Origin: Oncomelania hupensis
Taxonomy: Eukaryota; Mollusca; Gastropoda; Littorinimorpha; Pomatiopsidae
NCBI GenBank assembly: GCA_036898135.1
Contig: CM072513.1
Coordinates: 33,831,691-33,895,690 of the forward strand
Direction of reading: 5' to 3'
DNA: 64,000 nt
Made by a program: the position numbers and the translations under genes. This document shows positions 20,737 through 30,367 of the stretch, one piece after another. How positions within the stretch are numbered: the first letter of the stretch is position 1; every line of letters starts with the position of its first letter. The notes under the pieces are model-generated. The model worked only from the letters and a program-made list of their open reading frames with translations, searched no databases and had not been told where the DNA came from.

Positions 20737-23509
20737 ACACCAGCTGCCTGTATATCTTTAATTCTTACTCCTGAAGAAGCTTTTAATGAAATACATGTAT
20801 AGAGACACCTTAACATTTTAATGTGGTGTGTTTTATCTCCTTTTGGCTTTTAGCTCTCTGTCTCGCCTTCCTGTATAATTACGAGTATTGTACTTGTCTA
20901 TTATTTGCAGGGAAAACTGCGAAGGCAAAGCCGCCAAGGCTTTCAGGTCTGCTTACCGTCGTCCATACTTCTTGCCTCCTGCTGTCGACACAGCCTCCAC
21001 CAACTGGGTCTTTCTGGCACGCGACTACTCCGGTGTGCAGTTCAAACCGGTAAAAAAAAAAAAGAAAAAAGATTGCAAGCCATTCAAATGCATTTTCCAG
21101 CACCCAATATCACACAGTTAGCTGAAAATAGCCATATTCAAAAGTGTTAATTAATTAAGCACAATCATCAGTTCACTTTTGAGAAAAGACACATAAGAAA
21201 TGTTTTGAACACAAAAATAAAATACCGACCGACTGACCGACCAAGAAACTGAATGATTGGCCATGAGTTGAAATAAACCTGACACATACCAAAAATGATC
21301 AAAATCGCTTTAGCAGTTTTTGAGCTATACATCAAAGCGTTTTTAGGAAACATTTTTACCCCCCCCCCCCCCCCAACGACCTTCACCTTTAAGGTGGGGC
21401 AAATAACCTACGAAGGCATCGGGGGTTTGGCCACTAACTAACCCGGCCAGGTAATGTTCTTTTGAAGTTCTGTGGTTCTTGAGATGGGGGAGCAACGGAT
21501 CGACCGACCGAAAGACAGACCGACCGACCGCCTTTTGGCTCCTGATTCCCAAATGAAATTTTTAAAAAAATCTAGATTTGTCTAGTAAGTGCCACGGGTC
21601 ACGTTGCTAGATAGACTACCTGCAAACAAGAACAAAATTCTTGACCACTATATACAGTAGTTTGTTTTTGAAGGGTTTTGTAATGTTGGTCCTACATGTT
21701 TTTGAAGGGTTTTGTAATGCTGGTCCTACATGTTTTTGAAGGGTTTTGTAATGTTGGTCCTACATGTTTTTGAAGGGTTTTGTAATGCTGGTCCTACATG
21801 TTTTTGAAGGGTTTTGTAATGTTGGTCCTTCACTACATGCATATTGTCTTTTGCAGGTGAACATCGACCGACCATTGTTGCTACTTCTTCAGGTGAACGG
21901 TGAGGTGGACGTTCAGGTAGAAGCATGGCCACCGTGTGATCGACTGTGTCCAGTACTGACCGACACGCTATATGCCGGACAAGCGTGTAAGTTTATTACG
22001 CGTTAGAATAACTTCAACATCCAGCTAACTCATGTTACCAAACACCAAAATAAAAACAACAAACTTGTTCGAAACTAGAAGGGCAAAGCCCATATGACTC
22101 ACATGCTCTTTATGGAACTCGCAATATATAACATGAAAATGAGTACGTGCCGAGAAAAAAAAACACAAAATGAAACGGTGGCATTAAAATGCAAAAGTAA
22201 TACCGACTTTAATCTTTCTATGCTCTTGACCTTGAGATGACCTTGACCTCCGGCTTCAAATACATTCGTGTATTATCAAATAAACTACAACAAAAATTTA
22301 TTATGCCAAAAACGGTGACCTTGGGATGACCTTGACCTTCAGTGACCTTTACCTTCACGTGACCACTCATGCACGTTTGATGAAATAACCCAATGTTGTT
22401 GCGCACTACAGGTTTAAATAGAGCCATTCCGCTCTGTACGATGACCTATTTTTGGTATGTTTTTGCAAGGCCTAAAATGACCTTGACCTTCAAGACCAAC
22501 GCAAAAACGGAATACATATGAAAGATCAATATATCTTCCTTAAATATAACAAGTCCGTATTTGATATTTCTCATAGTTTATGGTCAAGGTCGCTTCAAAG
22601 TAGACTATCTATACTAACCGACTTTGGACAGCTCCAGTGACCTTGAAGTGAGGTTGACCAAATTTGTATAGTATGTGTGTCTCAATCATATTTATCACGT
22701 ATCAAAGAATCATAAATTTAATATTAATAACCTAGAAAAAAGTGAAATTTTGTGAAAATTTTTCATTTTTTACTAACATTTTGTTGACACAGTGGCTTGA
22801 TCTTCGTGAAGCCTTTCATTCACTTATCATTTATTAGGTCTCATGGCTATACACCATCTTACCAAGTTCGGTTGTGATAGTTGAAATAGATTCTGAGATA
22901 ATATTTATCCACTTGCAAGTTTTGCACAGAGAGACGGCGGACAGACAGACGGACGGAGGGACATTTTTAAATGTCATTTTTGGACTATTGAGGACACATC
23001 TCGCACAAATTTGCAAAAATCTTGATTTTTATATTTTTATTTTTTTTTTTAGGGAGGGGGGGGGGAGGAGGGAGAGGGTGAATACATAGACTCACATTAT
23101 TATGCATGTGAGTCAAAAACACAAAAAGGGGGCATACAAGCAAGTTGCAGTAACATGCCTTTTGGTCGATCCGCTTTTCAGGTAGAGACCAAGACTTTGA
23201 GTTTGAACTATCTGCGACACGGAGGCGAAATCCCTCAATGAACATGCTGTCATCTCTAGATCTTTGCTATACAGATTGAGAATACAATATCAATATGTTT
23301 AATAATCACTGCTCGTTCATTACTAATTTACCTGTATACCAATGAGTAGTTTAAACGTGTAATGATATACGATCAATAGGCCAATTGGCTAACTGAACCT
23401 GTTTTGCGCTCGTTTTGCAGTGGTGACGACCGATTTCCTGTGGAAGACGAGTTACCTCCCTCTACCTAATCAAGAAAGTGTTTCTATTGGCCTGGGAGCA
23501 AGTTTTTGA
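13258..23509 (+). CDS. Seven-exon single-pass membrane protein, family unknown
   Basis: Joined exons 13258-13662, 16967-17068, 18427-18582, 18982-19118, 20911-21049, 21857-21986 and 23421-23509 give an uninterrupted 385-residue protein. All introns are GT-AG and phases match throughout. Residues 1-95 are basic and polar. Residues ~100-120 (AKIGLQLLVVLLLFYSLMQF) form the only membrane segment, with no signal peptide, so a type II protein with a ~265-residue lumenal or extracellular part is likely. That part has several cysteines, an N-x-T site near LTHNLTHYY, and PIIVDDGLRDW and NWVFLARDYSG phrases that recall the layout of JmjC/cupin-8 domains. However, I see no HxD metal-binding motif, so this fold is inference. 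I do not recognise the family. Start chosen: the first ATG, in good context (ATCCATGG). A polyadenylation signal follows at 23722. Confidence 0.8.
13675..13890 (+). repeat. TTGTTTTGGTTTG-type minisatellite in intron 1
   Basis: About 215 bases of imperfect units close to TATTGTTTTTGGTTTGTTTTC, directly after the exon 1 donor. Confidence 0.7.
14092..14230. repeat. (GTA)n / (TTA)n microsatellite
   Basis: About 140 bases of GTA units with an inner TTA block at 14175-14198, in intron 1. Confidence 0.9.
14466..14532 (+). mobile_element. RTE-like LINE extreme 3' end
   Basis: ACGCTGGTTAAACGATTATT, GGTGCCCCAAAGACTTCCGA and a GGATAGGATAGG tail match the last ~65 bases of the RTE-like family: a heavily 5'-truncated insertion in intron 1. 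Confidence 0.7.
14705..14885 (-). mobile_element. 5S-rRNA-derived SINE, copy 2
   Basis: On the minus strand: a head CCCAATAGTGCAGTGGTTTA, then GTTAAGCAACGTCGGAAGGG and GTTAGTACTTGGATGGGTGA, which match the 5S rRNA internal promoter almost exactly, then a body through GGCCTAGAGAAAGAGGAGGT to GGTAAAGATG...GGTAAAG near 14708. Located in intron 1 of the membrane-protein gene. Confidence 0.75.
15252..16015 (-). mobile_element. RTE-like LINE fragment, copy 3 (minus)
   Basis: The tail (ATCCTGCCCTATCCCG at 15254 on the plus strand) and the C-terminal coding region run back on the minus strand to the RT catalytic block (FADDIDG near 15975). The reading frame is mostly open from 15808 to 15248 with phrases RLKPIWKDRTISLYMSS and KRKLPWYGHVTRASGLARTI. 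A ~25-codon region after SLYMSS is deleted relative to other copies. The 5' edge runs into a 245-base TTC array. Confidence 0.75.
16020..16263. repeat. (TTC)n microsatellite, 245 bases
   Basis: Nearly perfect TTC/CTT, interrupted twice by variants of TTCTCTGTTCTGG at 16104-16118 and 16258-16268. The repeated interruption suggests that the array was duplicated as a block. Confidence 0.95.
16967..17068 (+). CDS. Membrane protein gene, exon 2
   Basis: 34 codons between TTTCCCAG and GTATTG: LLVVWDWTQLYYSKCLVDNP and onwards to KEDCQ. Phase 0 at both ends. Confidence 0.8.
17955..18013. repeat. (AAT)n microsatellite
   Basis: About 59 bases of AAT in intron 2. Confidence 0.9.
18427..18582 (+). CDS. 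Membrane protein gene, exon 3
   Basis: 52 codons after GCTGTGCAG: ICDGIHAITHLTNVSASEVV, then FFKMDIPIIVDDGLRDWGDD, ending DVAQ. The donor GTTGTGATG runs straight into a GAT microsatellite, so a repeat abuts the 5' splice site. The donor is weak beyond the GT. Confidence 0.75.
18586..18935. repeat. (GAT)n and GAC/GAT-rich tracts in intron 3
   Basis: GAT array at 18586-18650, then degenerate GAC/GAT/AGG trinucleotides at 18685-18700 and 18810-18940. Almost the whole intron between exons 3 and 4 is of this type. Confidence 0.85.
18982..19118 (+). CDS. Membrane protein gene, exon 4
   Basis: 137 bases after TTCTTCCACAG: MYQVNEVLRSAGSCDFSSNF to LTHNLTHYYAH plus two bases of the next Trp codon. 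Donor GTAGGT. Confidence 0.8.
19160..19398. repeat. (GAT)n tracts in intron 4
   Basis: Degenerate GAT at 19160-19275 and a near-perfect array at 19335-19396. Confidence 0.85.
19850..19925 (-). mobile_element. tRNA-like SINE head in intron 4
   Basis: The minus strand reads CCATAGCTCTGTGGTAGAGC (A box) and CCCAGGTTCAAGTCCTGTGT (B box), 36 bases apart, with a D-arm that folds (GCTCTGTGGTAGAGC). The T-arm and acceptor do not close cleanly and the sequence continues into GGCAAGATTTTTCTCACAGT, so it is read as a SINE head and not a tRNA gene. It abuts the tail of element A copy 5. Confidence 0.6.
19937..20606 (-). mobile_element. Element A copy 5, near full length
   Basis: From the minus-strand 3' tail (AATGAATAACTAACTAA) at 19937 to the 5' end (GGTGCCGGGAGTTTCTGTAT) at ~20605, in the long 3' subtype. 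About 96 foreign bases at 20069-20164 (ATGATGATGATCATTGTTGT to TTATTCCTTCCTTCCC) interrupt it. Lies in intron 4. Confidence 0.75.
20638..20736. repeat. (GTA)n microsatellite
   Basis: About 99 bases of uninterrupted GTA. Confidence 0.95.
20911..21049 (+). CDS. Membrane protein gene, exon 5
   Basis: 139 bases after TTATTTGCAG. The split Trp codon is completed, then ENCEGKAAKAFRSAYRRPYF, and the exon ends NWVFLARDYSGVQFKP. Donor GTAAAA. Confidence 0.8.
21140..21560. repeat. Possible dispersed repeat with CCGA runs and poly-C
   Basis: Contains ACCGACCGACTGACCGACC, CAGTTTTTGAGCTATACATC, a 17-base C run (21359-21375) and GACCGACCGACCG. Similar words occur at 11990-12300. Boundaries and class are unknown. 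Confidence 0.35.
21664..21833 (+). repeat. Five-copy 34-bp tandem repeat
   Basis: The unit begins GTTTTTGAAGGGTTTTGTAA and ends TG(T/C)TGGTCCTACAT. Five near-identical copies start at about 21664, 21698, 21732, 21766 and 21800. The array ends just upstream of the exon 6 acceptor. Confidence 0.9.
21857..21986 (+). CDS. Membrane protein gene, exon 6
   Basis: 130 bases after TCTTTTGCAG: VNIDRPLLLLLQVNGEVDVQ to CPVLTDTLYAGQA plus one base. Donor GTAAGT. A five-unit 34-bp tandem repeat ends about 23 bases upstream of the exon. Confidence 0.8.
22075..23115 (+). mobile_element. TGACCT half-site element, copy 1
   Basis: Starts near CTAGAAGGGCAAAGCCCATA and ends with a hairpin GACTCACAT..ATGTGAGTC (23089-23114). 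TGACTCACATGC occurs near the start and, inverted, at the end, giving short terminal inverted repeats. The body has about ten TGACCT words, several in direct tandem (TGACCTTGACCT). Late body words are GACAGACGGACGGAGGGACA and ATCTCGCACAAATTTGCAAA. No ORF. It sits in intron 6, ahead of the last exon. Confidence 0.75.
23421..23509 (+). CDS. Membrane protein gene, terminal exon 7
   Basis: 89 bases after CGTTTTGCAG: completes Leu, then VTTDFLWKTSYLPLPNQESV, ending GLGASF and TGA at 23507-23509. Confidence 0.8.
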
Positions 23510-23721
23510 TCCCACTATTGATTCTGTGGAGAGTGAAAAAAAAAAATCAATAATAACATAATAGACTACTTCCATATTCATTACGTAGTCCCCAAACGGG
23601 CTTATACTGAATTATATACTTAGAAGAAACAACAGTTTAAGTTTGAAAAAGGATTAAATATAAATTACAAAGCTTTTATTTTCCCAGGGAACCCGGATGG
23701 ACCTTAAATCGGATTCCACTG

Positions 23722-23727
23722 AATAAA
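23722..23727 (+). terminator. Polyadenylation signal AATAAA
   Basis: AATAAA lies 213 bases after the stop codon of the membrane-protein gene. A G/T-rich stretch (GGAGTGGGGATAAAGGTGTG) begins about 10 bases later, as expected downstream of a cleavage site. Confidence 0.6.
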
Positions 23728-23889
23728 CAGGACTGGAGTGGGGATAAAGGTGTGGAATGGGGGATGGATGGGAGGGATGGTTAATAGCGTTTAATTAAAA
23801 CCGATAAGTCTTGCACTGATTAGTTGTAAACATTGGCAGAAGTTGAAATAATTAATATAAATTATCAATTCAATTAATAGTTTTCTAGG
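23728..23889. other. 3' flank of membrane-protein gene
   Basis: AT-rich sequence after the polyadenylation signal. Nothing further is recognised. Confidence 0.4.
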
Positions 23890-23909
23890 GCTATACATGC
23901 TAATGCTTG

Positions 23910-24240
23910 CACAAACACACACTCACACACACAGAGGCGCGCGCGCAGGTGCACGTGTACAGTCTTACGTTCACACTCTCGTACTCGGATACACACATGC
24001 ACATTCACACGCTCACACTCACATTGACACACATACTGACAACATGCATGCACACACAAACACACACATACTCACATAGACTCGATACTCTTTCTGAATT
24101 CTCTATCATATATACACACACAGTCATACACCCAATACCCTCAAGTATACACACACCCACACACCTACACACAACACAAAAGACGCCCCCCCCCCCCCCC
24201 TACACACACACACACGAATAAACACCTCTACACATGCACA
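23910..24240. repeat. CA-rich microsatellite region
   Basis: Imperfect CACA, CTCACA and CATACA units with a C run at 24185-24200. A smaller CA-rich stretch continues at 24485-24710. Confidence 0.85.
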
Positions 24241-25446
24241 CTTAACACTTGAATTTGTAGACACAGTATTTACTACTTAGATATTTATTTTTTCAAACGA
24301 TACAAAACGGAGTAAGTAGCATTGATGCAAAATTAATGTAGATCTATAATACATGATAAGAAACATAAAATTATAGCTGAATCGATCTTGCATTGAAGAT
24401 AGGCATACTCAAAAAGTATTACATTAATTACTTGGATACTGATACTGTAAAAAAACTACATAGGATATACATACACGTAAGTACTCACACACACACACAC
24501 GCGCGCATCCACATGTACACAATTCTTGACACACAGTTACGTTCTGCTCATATTATTTGTGCGCACGTAGATTAATACACAAAATGGTGAATGTACAAAT
24601 ACACACTTGCATTTTCACAAACGCACACGAGTGCACGAACACACACAAACACAGAAAGGATACACACCTTTCACCCAACCACACACATAGCATGCACACT
24701 GACACACGCAGAAATACCTATGTTTAGAATAATAAATGGCAAGTGCTTTGTGGAATCAAACTGCAATCAGTAAGTTCTAAGGAGAAGAAGTAGAAGGAGG
24801 CAACAATCTTACTTCCCAGACAAGGCATTTTGAATAAAATGCAGGAAAACTTCTAAGTGATAGTCCAACGTGTAATGATCCATCACAGCTGCAGTGGTGT
24901 TTCTTCACCCCAGAATGGTTGATTCTGTAGCTACGTAGGACTGTTAGAACGTAGGACTATAAGAAATAAAAGTAAAAACTTCAACTTTTTTGTGTGTTGC
25001 ATTGTGTTTCCGTGTTTTAATTAAAACCTCAGATGAATTAGAGAAAATGACATGCAGTAATTTTTCTTTTTTCAGTGAAAGGAGAAGAAAAAGAAAGAAT
25101 GCATGAATTCAAAGCAAGAACTCATTACCAACCCATCTGATTTTTTAAAATCATATTTTAAAAAGAAATTTAATCTTTTTTCGCACTCCACACATTTAGA
25201 ACAATGAAAAGTCATTAAATGAAACAACACAAACACACACTGTTCTTGTGATACTTTTTTCATCAGTTTACTTTCAGTATTATGTATTGCACATTTCCAC
25301 ATTAGTGACCAGCAGTACTGGTAAGTGATTAATGAACAGTTACAGAATGGTTACCTAAGTTACAATGTGTTCTGATAAATAACGCCTGAAGTTTTATTGT
25401 TCAGAACCTTCATTATCGATGTGAGATTTTGCTTATTTGAATTTGA
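24241..25446. other. AT-rich intergenic DNA, no gene seen
   Basis: Short open frames only, with no recognisable protein. Contains small CA tracts. Confidence 0.5.
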
Positions 25447-25705
25447 CTAAAATGCATCTTGCCAGTCATTCATCTAAAACTATCTCCTAGTACAAAAATA
25501 ATAACCTCCCTACAAAAATGTAGCATTTTCATTTCAATATTTCTTTTCTGGAAATGGCTGAGAAAAAAACAACTAAAATGCATCTTGCCAGTCATTCATC
25601 TAATACTATCTGCTAGTACAAAAATAATACCTTCCCTACAAAAATGTAACATTTTCAATTCAATATTATTTTCTTTTCTGGAAATGTCTGAGAAAAAAAT
25701 AACTA
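25447..25705 (+). repeat. 126-bp tandem duplication
   Basis: The unit CTAAAATGCATCTTGCCAGT..CTGGAAATG(G/T)CTGAGAAAAAAA starts at 25447 and again at 25573 with roughly 90 percent identity by eye. Confidence 0.85.
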
Positions 25706-27035
25706 AGTGTACGTGGAGTAACAAATATAGTGGCATTATCATACACATAAGCAAATTACGCATTAAACAATCTGTTATCATTCAAAACTTGCCATAGTCG
25801 CATACTAACTTTCATTCTTTAGCTGTGAATGCATGCAGGGATTTTACATTAACACACACATTTATGTATTTCCATGCATGCATGCACTCGATCATTCCAC
25901 ATTTTTAAATGTGGCTTTATTTATGCATATATTATCAACATAGCAAAGTCATACAACTGGAATGCCAATAAACAATTCAAAAATAGAGGTGAATTATGAA
26001 CTACAAACAGCAAGCGATTAAACAGATAAATACACTACAAAATTTCACTTGAAATAGGGCAGTATTAATGTTGCATTATTGAAACTATGCAGTTATAACT
26101 TAGAATAAATGCAAGTGCACATTGTCAGCTATCAGTTTTATGAACATTGTGTGAACAAATAAAATTTGCACCAGAATACAACTACTTGTTCCTTATGACA
26201 TGTTACAACTTTATATACACAGTGTAAGCTGTCGGTGTTTTATGTGAATCTGAGCGAGTGGAACAGCTGTAATTCATCCCGTTGCCTTCCTGGCATGATT
26301 ACACACAACACAGGTCCTCCACTACTCACGATTTGGCAAGCTTAAGCAGTCGAGTTGACTTGTTGCGTGTTTCATATTGTGAAAGGTACATTATAACATC
26401 GTTGCAGAAAACTGAAAAGTGTCTTGTTGTAGTATAATGACATAGCTACACACGTTTGTAAATTCGCACAGGGCCGTGACAAAATACGGCGTTTCTGCAT
26501 GTGGCATTCCTCTCTTAGTAGGGATCACAAATTACCGATAAACTAACATAAAACTTAAATGTGCTACACCACAGTCATTTCATCTGCATTCCTGTCATCT
26601 TGACAGTGACACTGCATTAGTATGATTGCATTTACAGCCAAGTTCACAACAAATGTCAAAACAGTGAAAGTAAGTAGGCTTCCAACGCTATGTGTAGTGT
26701 TGTACCCAGTGGGAAGGTGGTATATGTTTACATGTGGGTTAAGAGTCCTCACAATGCTTTTTCTGCATTCATAAAACGGCTTTAACTTTTGAGCATATAA
26801 CTTAAGAGGGTGCTAATCTCTTAATCACTTCTAGTACCCAGTTCATAAAACAGCCCCCATATACAATCAATTGCACTCACACATGCAAAAGCACACACAC
26901 CTAAAACATGCAAGCACACACACATACTGACAAACACAATTTTCTGAATAAAATAACAATGGAAGAAAATGTTTAAGTACCACAATTAGAATATCATCAT
27001 ACCAATATCACAGAAACTAACCAAGAACCTATTAA
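25706..27035. other. AT-rich intergenic DNA, no gene seen
   Basis: No coding signal. A short CA-rich tract lies at 26880-26940. Confidence 0.5.
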
Positions 27036-27681
27036 ACTAGAAGGGCAAAGCACATATGAATCACATGCTCCTCCTTAGGGAACTCGCAATATATAACTTG
27101 AAAATGAGTGCCCCCCAAAACCAAAATAAAATGGTGGCATTAAAATTCAAAGTAATGCCGACTTTGCTCTTTCTATGCTCTTGACCTTGAAATGAACTTG
27201 ACTTCAGGTTCTAAATACATTCATGTACTATCAAATAATCTACAGCAAAAGTTGTATTATACCAAAAAACGGTGACCTTTGGATGACCTTGACCTTCAGT
27301 GACTTTGACCTTGGAATGACCTTTACCTTCATGTGACCTCTCATGCATGCCTGATCAAATAACCCAATGTTGTTGCATACTATAGGTTAAATAAACAGCC
27401 ATTCCGCTGTATGATGACCTATTTTTTTGTATGTTTTTGCCAGGCCTAAAATGACCTTGACCTTCAAGATCAACGCAAAAACTGAAAATATAAGAAAGGG
27501 CAATTTATCATCTCTAAATACAACAAGTTCGGACTTGATATCTCTCATAGTTTAGTGTCAAGGTCACTCCAAAGTAGACTACCTATACTAACTGGCTTTG
27601 GACAGCACTAGTGACCTTGACTTTGAGACAAACATACTTTACAAATGTGGTCAACCTCACTTGTTGACCAAATGTATAAAG

Positions 27682-28432
27682 TATGAGGGTTGGTTCATAA
27701 GTTTTGAGACTTAAAAAAAAAATAAAAACAAGAAGGCTTCATCAATTTGAAAAACTATTTTTACTCACAAAGCCTCATCATTTGGGACCACTTAGTGCTG
27801 TTCGCTACCGATTTCAATGCACTTTTTCATCCGATAAATCCAACGATCAAAACAGTGCCGAAAATCAGTCAAATGGTTCAGCTGCTCTTCCAGGGCAGAA
27901 ATGAGGCTATCCCTGTCTTTAAAATCAATTCTTTTCAGTATATTCTTAATGGTGGGGAACAGCCAAACCTTGTGCCTTCCGGAAGTTTTCAAAAATCCCT
28001 AAAGAACTATATCCTCCACAATGACAATGTGCCTCCTCATAAATAGAAAAAAAAACTGCTGAGTTTCTCGCCAAATCTGTGATCAATGTCCTCGAACCAC
28101 TGCCTTATTCGCCAGATTTGGCACCTTGCGACTTCTGGCTGTTCCCCACCATTAAGAATGAGCTAAAAGGAATTGATTTTGAAGACAGGGATAGCCTCCT
28201 TTCTGCCATGGAAGAGCAGCTGAACTATTTGACTGATTTTTGGCACAGTTTTGATCATTGGATTTATCGGATGAAAAAGTGCATTGAATTCGGTGGCGAG
28301 TATGTTGAACAGCATTGAAGTGGTCCCAAACGATGAGGCTTTGTGAGTAAAAATAAGTGTTTTTCAAACTGATGAAGCCTTCTTGTATTTATTTTACAAA
28401 GTCTCAAAACATATGAACCATCCATCACATCC
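27682..28432. mobile_element. Fold-back mariner remnant (D34D family)
   Basis: Both ends carry GGTTCATAnGTTTTGAGACTT as inverted repeats (27687-27710 and, inverted, 28398-28425). The plus strand 27990-28318 encodes mariner transposase C-terminal motifs: ILHNDNVPPHK (second catalytic Asp), PYSPDLAPCDFW (third Asp) and a terminal YRMKKCIEFGGEY. The left arm encodes the same C-terminus on the minus strand (27992-27792: WLFPTIKNILK, WIYRMKKCIEIG). The element is thus a palindrome of two 3' ends around a ~150-base centre. The N-terminal DNA-binding half is absent and stops and shifts are present. Confidence 0.8.
28079..28318 (+). pseudogene. Mariner transposase C-terminal fragment
   Basis: 80 codons from near the D34D block to the stop: VLEPLPYSPDLAPCDFWLFP then an Ile-Lys-Asn-Glu-rich tail ending in EYVEQH. 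Mariner transposases are about 345 residues, so this is roughly the last quarter. A frameshift and a stop just upstream (around 28045-28080) separate it from the HNDN block. Confidence 0.75.
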
Positions 28433-28829
28433 ATATCTATCACGCATCAAAGAATCGCAAGTTCAATATTAATAACCTAGAAAAAAATGAAATTTTGTTA
28501 AAACCTGTCATTTTGTTTTACTAACATTTGATGACCCTGTGACACTGACCTTGAAGTAAAGTCATTCATTCACTTATCATTTATGAGATTTCATGAATGT
28601 ACACCAAGTTTGGTTGTGATAGTTAAAATAGGCTCTGAGTACTTAGCCACTTTAAAGTTTTTGCATAGACAGACGGCATGCGGCTGACAGACAAATGGAC
28701 GGACGGAAGTTTTTCTTGATGTTTATTTTGGACTATTTAGGACTCCTCTCCCACAGATTTGCAAAAATCAGGATTAAAAAAAAAATTTATGCTGAGTACA
28801 TAGACTCACATTGCTATGCATGTGAGTCA

Positions 28830-29896
28830 AAAAATCCAACATAGTTACCCAACTCTGTGTGTTTAAAGTTATACACATTCCAAACACTGTTTTCACTCAA
28901 CGCAATTGACATAATTGTTTGCACTGAATTCTCATTCATACAAATCAGCAAAATATTTTGAAACAAAACATCTGCACTAAACACAGGATTCCAATATGTC
29001 CTAGGATGAATGAGAATTTCAATTTACAATAGCATTTCCCTAGTTTTGACTGGAATTTCAATTCATCCTAAGATGTATGTGAATTCCATTAATCGCTAGT
29101 AAATGTCTGAATCGTACTAGACTTCCATTCTTCCTGTAACATATTCGTACATTTTTTTGTTGTTTTAGGAGTGGGGGGATGGGTGGGTGTTCTAATATTT
29201 GCAAAAATTGAATCTAAATGCTCGGTAGTCTGAAGTGACTGCATTAGAGGACCCTCAATAACTTTTTAAGCTTCTTATATTCCCATTAAAATAACTGCCA
29301 CTTCAATAACGTAAATTAATAAACTCTTGTATGATCATACTATGTATAATAAAAGATTCAACATATTACCTCAGACTTAGCTTTTATGACTACGTACTAT
29401 CTGACTGAAGCTGAACACAACAGTGCTTTTTGATAGAATGACTGGTTGCTGCTTGCACGTCATCCAGCAAATAGTTGTTTGACACAATAAGGCAAAAATA
29501 TACACAAACACCCCATTCCATTCAACCCTGAAGGATGTAGCCAATATCACATAGCACAATCACAGCTAAACCTTAAATCAAACTCAAAAGTGTGTGCATA
29601 GCCTCAACATACATAACACAAAATTGTTCATTACATCGTGTGAATATTGTTATCCTTGATTCAAAGTCTGCACACAACACCAATGGACGCACAGAACACA
29701 AAACAATTTGTTCATCGCACTATGCGAAAATTGTTAAGCCTTGATTCAAGGCTCTCAGTCTCACTTCATAAAATTACTGATTCTTGCTGTTCTGTAGTCC
29801 ACTCGCAGCTGCACAAAGGTCTGGATAACACTATCATCCAAATCCGCCTGCACAAAAATTACATGACAATACAGTAAATTACCACATATTATAAGG
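28830..29896. other. Intergenic, no gene seen
   Basis: AT-rich sequence. Bases 28900-29060 repeat small phrases such as GAATTTCAATT and TCCTA(A/G)GATG. No protein is recognised. Confidence 0.45.
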
Positions 29897-29965
29897 GTGA
29901 ATCAGAATGAGAGCACGTGCTGTGTTTAGGAGGTGATGTCTTTGTCTGTGACGTGAGGTGCTGTG
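29897..29965 (+). repeat. Sequence shared with 34956-35025
   Basis: GAATGAGAGCACG(T/C)GCTGTG, then AG(G)TGATGTCTTTGTCTGTGA, recurs 5.06 kb downstream, immediately in front of the ATGGCGGAGC start at 35031. This may be a duplicated promoter fragment. Confidence 0.55.
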
Positions 29966-30350
29966 CGGCGTAGTGTGTTTACTTTTGGGATTTCTCCTAG
30001 AATGTGTGCAGAGTGACAGACTGTGGAAACTGACAGTTGATAAAGACTGCAGATAGTTAGGTTAGACAGATATGTATGATATCCACAGTGATGAGAGCCC
30101 ATAGTAATGGGAGCCCAGTATGGTTTATTGTATTTGGAGTGCATGAGTGTAAAAGAGGGTGCATAACGCATGGCAATAGCAAGAATGGAGATCCAGAGTT
30201 GCTCTTGTACCTTTCAATATCTCTGTTACCTCGAAGAAGGAACAGATATTAGATGATGATTGTAGAAGTTAATAGAAAGGTTATGGTACAAATTCTATTA
30301 TTTAAACAGGAAATCGGAAATCATTCTCCTCCTGCCCTGATAAACTTACT

Positions 30351-30367
30351 GCGCATGCGCATGCGTG
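30351..30367. promoter_or_regulatory. NRF1-type palindrome
   Basis: CTGCGCATGCGCATGCG contains a perfect GCGCATGCGC. It lies ~370 bases upstream of the LINE ORF1 and could be the LINE's internal promoter or a captured host promoter. An ATGGCTGCTG follows at 30373. Confidence 0.5.

Larger units (their letters stand above)
27036..28829 (+). mobile_element. TGACCT half-site element, copy 2, with nested mariner
   Basis: Same start (CTAGAAGGGCAAAGCACATA) and terminal hairpin (GACTCACATTGCTATGCATG at 28803-28822) as copy 1, in the same orientation. The half-site arrays are at 27180-27345, 27450-27470 and 27610-27625. The element is split at 27682-28432 by a mariner. Joining the flanks restores continuity with copy 1 (phrases ..AAAGTAT / CATATCTATCACGCATC). 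Confidence 0.75.

Noticed and set aside
21664..21833. CRISPR-like array
   Set aside because: The 34-bp units are directly adjacent with no unique spacers, so it is a simple tandem repeat in a eukaryotic intron.
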